This document shows, piece by piece, positions 1 through 4,295 of a stretch of DNA of 7,613 nucleotides. Location of the stretch: contig JBBCIP010000380.1 of assembly GCA_037189785.1 (NCBI GenBank), positions 1-7,613 of the forward strand. The letters are read 5' to 3'. Below the pieces are notes generated by a model that was not told where the DNA came from, ran no database searches, and saw nothing but the letters and a program-made list of their open reading frames with translations. How positions within the stretch are numbered: position 1 is the stretch's first letter; every line of letters starts with the position of its first letter. The translations under genes and the position numbers were made by a program. The stretch is from Govanella sp037189785. GTDB taxonomy: Bacteria > Pseudomonadota > Alphaproteobacteria > Sphingomonadales > Govanellaceae.

Positions 1-413
1 TTTACCGATGTTAAGATGCCTATGTAGTTTCGCGTTCCTGATTTCCCACTCTTCCTCTTATAACCAAGAAACGTGCGTTGTGGATGGGCCGGGGGTTCGT
101 GAATATTTTTCAGGTCTGTAGAATATTGATAATTCGTCGTGAACTTCCCAACAGAACAATTATGACTATGTATATGTTCACCAGCTTTTATCGACTTTGA
201 AGCAAGCACTATGATTTGTTGATATTTTTTAATTTCTTGTCCAGCAGAAATGTCTCTTAACGCAACTTTGTGCATGGATGGAATATCAGTGGCGGCCCGC
301 AAATCTATCTTCGCGTTTAATATCTCCCCTTTTATAAGGGCACGTGTGGCCACCCCGACATTATCTTCCAGAGAAAGCTGGATGTATGCTTGATTTATGC
401 TGTGACTAATCAT
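1..413 (-). CDS. uxaA: Altronate/galactarate dehydratase family protein (UxaA type), N-terminal part, cut by left window edge
   Basis: Translating the minus strand from the ATG at 413-411 gives 137 uninterrupted residues to base 1 with no stop, so the gene continues outside the window. Residues about 10-85 form the SAF domain of UxaA/GarD dehydratases: IQLSLEDNVGVATRAL (11-26), then KAGEHIHSHN (76-85). A linker leads to the start of the catalytic domain, FLGYKRKSGKSGTRNYIGIL (115-134), the family's GY.R..G..GTRNYI signature. Known family members dehydrate altronate or galactarate to a 2-keto-3-deoxy sugar acid in the cytoplasm; some homologues sit in L-fucose oxidation loci, so the exact substrate is open. 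An in-frame TAA at 428-426, five codons upstream, rules out a longer N-terminus, and the family alignment begins near this Met. There is no clear Shine-Dalgarno: an A-rich run precedes the ATG. The gene is divergent from the hydrolase/MFS unit. The family call is firm; the symbol is by family, not proven substrate. Confidence 0.88.
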   Translation of the reverse strand, partial: MISHSINQAYIQLSLEDNVGVATRALIKGEILNAKIDLRAATDIPSMHKVALRDISAGQEIKKYQQIIVLASKSIKAGEHIHSHNCSVGKFTTNYQYSTDLKNIHEPPAHPQRTFLGYKRKSGKSGTRNYIGILTSV

Positions 414-431
414 TTTTTTGTGCTGTTAGTG

Positions 432-452
432 CTATAATATTTATAATTATAG
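432..452 (-). promoter_or_regulatory. AT-rich inverted repeat upstream of the dehydratase, possible -10/operator
   Basis: CTATAAT (432-438) and ATTATAG (446-452) are perfect 7-bp inverted arms around a 7-base AT spacer, 19-39 bases upstream of the dehydratase ATG. Read on the minus strand, the arm at 451-446 is TATAAT, a perfect -10 hexamer, but no good -35 is seen 16-18 bases before it. It may be the core promoter of the dehydratase gene, an operator overlapping it, or chance in AT-rich DNA. It only loosely resembles the AT-rich sites at 819-847 and 4153-4179. Confidence 0.35.
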
Positions 453-617
453 TCGAGTTATTGTGAGAATTCATGCGATTTTCCGTCAAAAAAATAGCGG
501 TTATGTATGAGTTTTATTGTGTGCAGGGATAGGTTGAAAATTTACGTATTCATTCAATAGTGCCGCCTCTGGTGTAAATACCGTTATCAGCATAGTCCAC
601 TTAAGCTATTGTGATTT

Positions 618-633
618 TTGGGATCGATCCCAA
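618..633. promoter_or_regulatory. Putative LacI-family operator, perfect 16-bp palindrome
   Basis: TTGGGATCGATCCCAA is a perfect 16-bp palindrome with a central CG. LacI-family repressors of sugar catabolism typically bind even, CG-centred palindromes of this size, often with TGG/CCA outer arms, so the form fits well. It lies 205 bases from the dehydratase ATG and 239 from the hydrolase ATG, and could act on either or both divergent promoters. No copy was noticed elsewhere in the window, and no regulator gene is present, so the binding protein is unknown. Confidence 0.6.
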
Positions 634-818
634 GAAAGCAAGGGACGGAGTTATGAGGCCGTTACGTATTGGCTGCTGTTATAGCTTAAAATATTAGGTG
701 AGAAATCAGAGTTTTTTAGCCAAGATTTTTGCCAATTAGATCAATTTTTATTTCTATCGTATTGATATATATGTCTTATTTTTAGGTGTGGGAGACGTTG
801 TTTGGGGGTTGCTATTTT

Positions 819-848
819 CTTAAATATTTTATATTTTATAAAATATAG
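819..848 (-). promoter_or_regulatory. AT-rich operator-like element, copy 1, before the serine hydrolase gene
   Basis: Bases 830-847, TATATTTTATAAAATATA, form a perfect 18-bp palindrome ending 24 bases before the hydrolase start codon. The larger block 819-844, read on the minus strand, matches 4154-4179 in front of the TonB receptor gene at 25 of 26 positions, 21 of them contiguous. A weak plus-strand promoter, TTGCTA (809-814), 17-base spacer, TATTTT (832-837), would overlap the palindrome, so a bound protein could block it. Recurrence before two transcription units of the same locus argues for a shared regulator; which one is not visible. Confidence 0.55.
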
Positions 849-871
849 GAACAATAGTACAGGGGTGGGAC

Positions 872-2752
872 ATGAGGCATTCTGTCATCGGTTCGTTGCA
901 AAGGTCTCTGATCCTCTGTGGGCTTTTTTGGGGTGTTTTGATTGTTTCGCGGGCTCAGGCTTCCGTCGGGGCTGAGCAAAACCTGGTTGCGGGCGTCCCT
1001 GCACAGGAAATTGCTGCATTTGCACAGGAATTCATAGCGCAAAAGCTGAATCTGACAAAAACACCCGGCGCTCTCTTGGTTGTTGTCGACCAAAGAGGGA
1101 ACCGTTATGAGGGCGGGTATGGTTTTGCCGATATCGCGCATCATTCGCCTATGGATCCCAGTCATAATCTTTTCCGGATAGCTTCGATTACGAAGGTGTT
1201 TACTGGTATTGCAATTATGCAATTGGTGGAAAAAGGAAAGATCGGTCTAGATGATGACATTCGCCTATATGTGAAGGAAGGTGTGTCTTGTTCGCCATCG
1301 GATGCTCCTGTGACCGTTCGTCAGCTTTTGCAGCATACGGGTGGTCTATCTAATCTTCGTATGGTTGGCGGTGCTTTACGGTCAACGCAAGATCGTCCGG
1401 ATCTAGCTGATTATATATCTAAAAATCCTTTTCATTGTGAACTGCCGTCGGGCAGTGTCATGGCCTATACCAACAGTGCATTCACGTTATTGGGACGTAT
1501 CGTGGAAGTGGCGAGTGGTCAATCATATGAAAGCTATATTAGCGATCATATTTTTTCGCCATTGTCTATGAACCACAGTAGCTTTGAGTTAACGGACGAT
1601 CAAAAACCATTGCTTGCTGAAGGGGCTCTCATTAAAGGAGATCAAGTTACAAAATATCTTGCAGAAGACACAGTGACACGCCCCTCGGGTGACATTATCT
1701 CGACAACTCATGATATGGGTAATTTCCTCATTGCCTTATTGAATAATGGAAAATTTGAAGACCGAGAATTTATAAAACAAAGTACATGGCATAAAATGGT
1801 CCACGATTGTGTTGTGAAGCATCCAGGGCAGGGGGGGCGTTGTCTGTCATTGCGACGGGATGTGCGTCAAGGTATCACGCGTTTCGGCCACCAGGGCAGC
1901 CACATAACTCACCATAGTACGCTATGGATATTGCCCGAAGTTGGGGTGGGGATATGGCTCGGTGTTAATGCAAATCAATCGTTTGATGAAGATTTTGTCG
2001 AGGCTTTTCAAGCTAAGTTCTTTCCAGGAATATCAGCCGTCATTGAGCATCCCCAGATCCAAAATGGTATCCAAGATGCCAATGAAGTTAAAGGTCGCTA
2101 TCGTTTAAATGCATATTCCATGGCGGCATCGGGTCGATTTTTTTACCTGATGGATCCAGGGGCTACTTTTAATGTCGAGCCTATGCTGAACGGTGGTATC
2201 TCCATCAATGGGCGTGCGCTGTCACATATTGATAAGTTGACTTTCCAATATCCTATTAGTGAAGTTGGGCGCACAACTTATGGCGAGATAGTCACTTTTC
2301 TCAAAAACGAAGCTGGAGAAGTTATTACATTTCACGGAGATATTACGAGTGCTACTAAAGTGCCGTGGTATCTCAGCTCCTCGTTTAATTTATTTTATGC
2401 AGCTGGCTTGCTAATCATAATAACCTTATCGGCACTCGTGAGTGTCGGGCTGTATCGTCACCGTATTGCTATTGTTGCCACTAATCTTCTTCTTTTAATA
2501 TGTTGGGCTATTCCTATTATTGGGGTGATCAAAATTGCAGAAATGCAAGAACATGTTTTGTTTGGTTTTCCCGCTATATTCGAGTTATCAAAATATTTTG
2601 TCTGGCTATCTGTTCCTGTTGCGTTTGTGCTCATCTTTATGAGTGGACGTCATAAGGAAAAAGCTAAGCGTGGCGCGCTTGTGATGACTGTAATTGCCGC
2701 CGTCGCGAGCTTATTGTTAGTTCCTTGGGCTATTTATTGGCAGATCGCTTAA
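872..2752 (+). CDS. Exported serine hydrolase (beta-lactamase/esterase fold) with four C-terminal membrane helices
   Basis: This 626-residue protein starts with a signal peptide whose likely cleavage is after AQA (28-30). Residues about 45-385 are a class C beta-lactamase-like domain (PF00144 type): the nucleophile motif SITK with Ser105 and Lys108, LLQHTGGL at 152-159, the Tyr-x-Asn motif Y199-T-N201, and H340-Q-G342 in place of the Lys-Thr-Gly box, as in many family esterases and peptidases. A less clear region (about 390-500) leads to four predicted helices near 506-527, 532-553, 570-590 and 602-622. The catalytic domain should therefore sit in the periplasm, anchored to the inner membrane. 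AGGGG at 861-865 is a usable ribosome site, and the start agrees with the signal peptide. The MFS gene follows after 28 bases, so the two are probably co-transcribed and may share a substrate. The family hydrolyses esters, amides or D-amino-acid peptides; the substrate here cannot be read from sequence, and antibiotic resistance should not be assumed. Confidence 0.9.
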   Translation: MRHSVIGSLQRSLILCGLFWGVLIVSRAQASVGAEQNLVAGVPAQEIAAFAQEFIAQKLNLTKTPGALLVVVDQRGNRYEGGYGFADIAHHSPMDPSHNLFRIASITKVFTGIAIMQLVEKGKIGLDDDIRLYVKEGVSCSPSDAPVTVRQLLQHTGGLSNLRMVGGALRSTQDRPDLADYISKNPFHCELPSGSVMAYTNSAFTLLGRIVEVASGQSYESYISDHIFSPLSMNHSSFELTDDQKPLLAEGALIKGDQVTKYLAEDTVTRPSGDIISTTHDMGNFLIALLNNGKFEDREFIKQSTWHKMVHDCVVKHPGQGGRCLSLRRDVRQGITRFGHQGSHITHHSTLWILPEVGVGIWLGVNANQSFDEDFVEAFQAKFFPGISAVIEHPQIQNGIQDANEVKGRYRLNAYSMAASGRFFYLMDPGATFNVEPMLNGGISINGRALSHIDKLTFQYPISEVGRTTYGEIVTFLKNEAGEVITFHGDITSATKVPWYLSSSFNLFYAAGLLIIITLSALVSVGLYRHRIAIVATNLLLLICWAIPIIGVIKIAEMQEHVLFGFPAIFELSKYFVWLSVPVAFVLIFMSGRHKEKAKRGALVMTVIAAVASLLLVPWAIYWQIA

Positions 2753-2780
2753 TTCTTCATCGCAAAAGGTAAAGATCTAG

Positions 2781-4100
2781 ATGTCTGCGCAGCCAACGGT
2801 CAACAGAACGCTTGTTCTCGTATTGTTGACAAGCGTTTATTTCTTCAGCGTTGTTGATCGTCAAATCATGGCCATTCTACTACAACCTATTAAAGACGAT
2901 CTGGGGCTTAGTGATACGGAACTTGGTTTTCTATCAGGCACAGCTTTTGCTTTATTCTATGCAACATTAGGTTTGCCTTTGGGGCGTTATGCTGATCGCA
3001 TCAATCATCGCAATAGACTTATTACTTTTGCGCTTTTTCTATTTAGTTTGATGACGTTCGTCTCTGGATTGGCGGCTAATTTTATGCAACTCCTTTTTGC
3101 TAGAATTGGGGTCGCTATCGGTGAAGCTGGAACTAGTCCGCCATCTCATTCAATGCTTTCGGATCTTTATGCGCCGTCTGAACGGGCGATGGCGATGGCA
3201 GTCCTTACGGTGGGCGCTAATATTGCTATTGTTATTGGTTTTGTCGTAGGCGGAATTGTTGCAGCCTTATACACTTGGCGTATGGCTTTTATGGTTCTTG
3301 GGGGGACTGGTGTAGTTCTAGCGTTGTTTATGGTTTGGCTTTTAATAGAGCCGAGAAGGCGACAAGATGCTGGAAGTTATAATGCGTTAACTAACGTAAG
3401 TCCAAGCATTCAAGAGACGTTAAGATTTTTATGGCGGCAGAGATCCTACTTTCATCTTTTGATCGGATCATCACTTGCTCTATTCGTTGGGCTTGGTTTG
3501 GTGAGTTGGTTGCCGTCATATTTTCATCGGTCATTCAATATGAATGTCCGAGATGCCGGCATTACATTGGGTATAATGATTGGTGTCGGTAGTGCTATTG
3601 GTACTTTATTATCGGGCTATTTAGCCGACCGATTAGGGCGTAAAGATGCACGCTGGCGTGTTCGTATAATTGGAATTGTTGTCTCTTTAACTATACCCTT
3701 TCACTGCTTGCTATTGATGGCCGAAACTGAAACTCAGGCTTTATTGGCGTTATTAATACCAGCTGTTACGATTAGTTTCTTCCAAGCTCCTGCCTTTGCT
3801 GTTGCGCAAGAGTTGTCGCAAATGCGTATGCGGGCGATGACCTCAGCGATCATTTTATTTACAATCAACATGATCGGTTTGGGATTGGGGCCTCAGTTAA
3901 TCGGAATCGTTAGCGATGTTTTAGGTTCATCATATGGTGATGAATCGCTCCGATATGCTTTATTTTTAGTGTTGCCGATTGGTGTTTGGGCGGCTGTGCA
4001 TTTTTTCTTGGCTTCTCGCACTTTACTTGCTGATATTCAGCATGCTCGTTTCTGCGATACAAAACAGAACAGTAATTTGACCCTTCAAAATATGAATTAA
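2781..4100 (+). CDS. MFS transporter, Spinster-like
   Basis: This 439-residue protein is strongly hydrophobic and consistent with the 12-helix layout of the major facilitator superfamily. Family marks include VVDRQIMAILLQPIKDDLGL in and after helix 1 (Asp26, Arg27), the loop 2-3 motif A version GRYADRINHRNR (68-79), ARIGVAIGEAGTSPPSHSML from residue 107 (Arg108, Glu115), and the second-half copy GYLADRLGRK (279-288). This pattern is typical of proteobacterial Spinster-like MFS proteins, proton-driven inner-membrane carriers that often lie next to TonB receptor genes in sphingomonad catabolic loci. The length is normal, and the last 20 or so residues are a hydrophilic cytoplasmic tail. The start has AAAGG at 2764-2768, somewhat distant, and lies 28 bases after the hydrolase stop, which suggests one operon. 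Context suggests import of the product released by the hydrolase or passed on by the outer-membrane receptor. Substrate and direction are inference; efflux cannot be excluded. Confidence 0.9.
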   Translation: MSAQPTVNRTLVLVLLTSVYFFSVVDRQIMAILLQPIKDDLGLSDTELGFLSGTAFALFYATLGLPLGRYADRINHRNRLITFALFLFSLMTFVSGLAANFMQLLFARIGVAIGEAGTSPPSHSMLSDLYAPSERAMAMAVLTVGANIAIVIGFVVGGIVAALYTWRMAFMVLGGTGVVLALFMVWLLIEPRRRQDAGSYNALTNVSPSIQETLRFLWRQRSYFHLLIGSSLALFVGLGLVSWLPSYFHRSFNMNVRDAGITLGIMIGVGSAIGTLLSGYLADRLGRKDARWRVRIIGIVVSLTIPFHCLLLMAETETQALLALLIPAVTISFFQAPAFAVAQELSQMRMRAMTSAIILFTINMIGLGLGPQLIGIVSDVLGSSYGDESLRYALFLVLPIGVWAAVHFFLASRTLLADIQHARFCDTKQNSNLTLQNMN

Positions 4101-4112
4101 CACTATGATAAT

Positions 4113-4169
4113 AAAGGAGGAAAATTGTTTCCATTTTGTTGTTGCTCTGTTTTATTTTATAAAATATAA
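4113..4169 (+). other. Near-perfect Shine-Dalgarno followed by a 14-codon ORF, possible leader peptide
   Basis: AAAGGAGG at 4113-4120, an excellent ribosome-binding sequence, lies just after the MFS stop with no normal gene behind it. Four bases later a TTG (4125-4127) opens a 14-codon frame reading MFPFCCCSVLFYKI if TTG is read as Met, ending at TAA 4167-4169. It carries three consecutive Cys codons. The frame ends inside the AT-rich operator-like element and upstream of the likely receptor start. It could be a leader peptide, the relic of a lost gene, or coincidence. No family is recognised and evidence for translation is limited to the ribosome site. Confidence 0.25.
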
Positions 4170-4170
4170 A
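4142..4170 (+). promoter_or_regulatory. Candidate promoter for the TonB receptor gene
   Basis: TTGCTC (4142-4147) and TATAAA (4165-4170) are separated by an ideal 17-base spacer and resemble sigma-70 boxes. The 14-bp palindrome TATTTTATAAAATA (4153-4166) occupies the spacer and touches the -10, a classic place for a repressor to act. The implied leader to the ATG at 4296 is about 120 bases. An alternative -10, a perfect TATAAT at 4234-4239, lacks a recognisable -35. The receptor might also be read through from the upstream unit, since no terminator is seen between 4101 and 4259. Confidence 0.4.
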
Positions 4171-4179
4171 ATATATAAG
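4153..4179 (+). promoter_or_regulatory. AT-rich operator-like element, copy 2, before the TonB receptor gene
   Basis: The core TATTTTATAAAATA (4153-4166) is a perfect 14-bp palindrome, identical to 832-845 upstream of the hydrolase gene. Bases 4154-4179 match the reverse complement of 819-844 at 25 of 26 positions, the mismatch lying just before the terminal TAAG. The element contains two direct TATAAAA units (4158-4164 and 4165-4171), so it could bind two dimers or overlap a -10 box. It sits 117-143 bases upstream of the preferred receptor start. The binding protein is unknown. Confidence 0.55.
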
Positions 4180-4285
4180 TTTAAAGCTGATGTCAGAGTC
4201 GCCCCAACTTTATTCGTGGTGAAGGGTGGCGAGTATAATTGTTCTTAAAATAACCGCGATTGATGGCCCTGTTTTTTGATTCAAC

Positions 4286-4291
4286 GGGAGG
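4286..4291 (+). promoter_or_regulatory. Ribosome binding site that decides the receptor start
   Basis: GGGAGG at 4286-4291 lies four bases before the ATG at 4296. The earlier in-frame ATGs at 4260 and 4263 have no purine-rich site upstream. The later start gives a protein beginning MVSISNKYS, with a positively charged stretch before the hydrophobic signal core. Confidence 0.7.
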
Positions 4292-4295
4292 AAAA

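Larger units (their letters stand above)
414..871. other. Divergent intergenic regulatory region without a convincing gene
   Basis: This 458-bp stretch separates the minus-strand dehydratase from the plus-strand hydrolase. It is AT-rich, and no reading frame in it looks like a protein; the best is a 19-codon ORF at 473-532 with no recognisable content. It holds three palindromic elements listed separately (432-452, 618-633, 830-847) and a 9-bp inverted repeat pair (601-609 and 681-689). The length and number of palindromes suggest both flanking genes are controlled here. No tRNA-like or known riboswitch structure was recognised. Confidence 0.7.

Noticed and set aside
473..532. 19-codon plus-strand ORF in the divergent intergenic region
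   Set aside because: Weak ribosome site, no recognisable content, and of a length expected by chance.
836..1222. 128-codon minus-strand frame over the start of the hydrolase gene
   Set aside because: It is antisense to a well-supported signal peptide and catalytic domain, and its product matches no family pattern.
872..2752. The hydrolase as an antibiotic-resistance beta-lactamase
   Set aside because: It has a His-x-Gly rather than Lys-Thr-Gly box, a much longer C-terminus with membrane helices, and a transport/catabolic context. The family is mostly esterases and peptidases.
3910..4134. 74-codon minus-strand frame over the end of the MFS gene
   Set aside because: Shadow of the transporter coding sequence, with no plausible protein content or ribosome site.
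4260..4295. Upstream in-frame ATGs of the receptor gene as the true start
   Set aside because: They have no ribosome site, whereas the ATG at 4296 has GGGAGG four bases before it and still gives a complete signal peptide.
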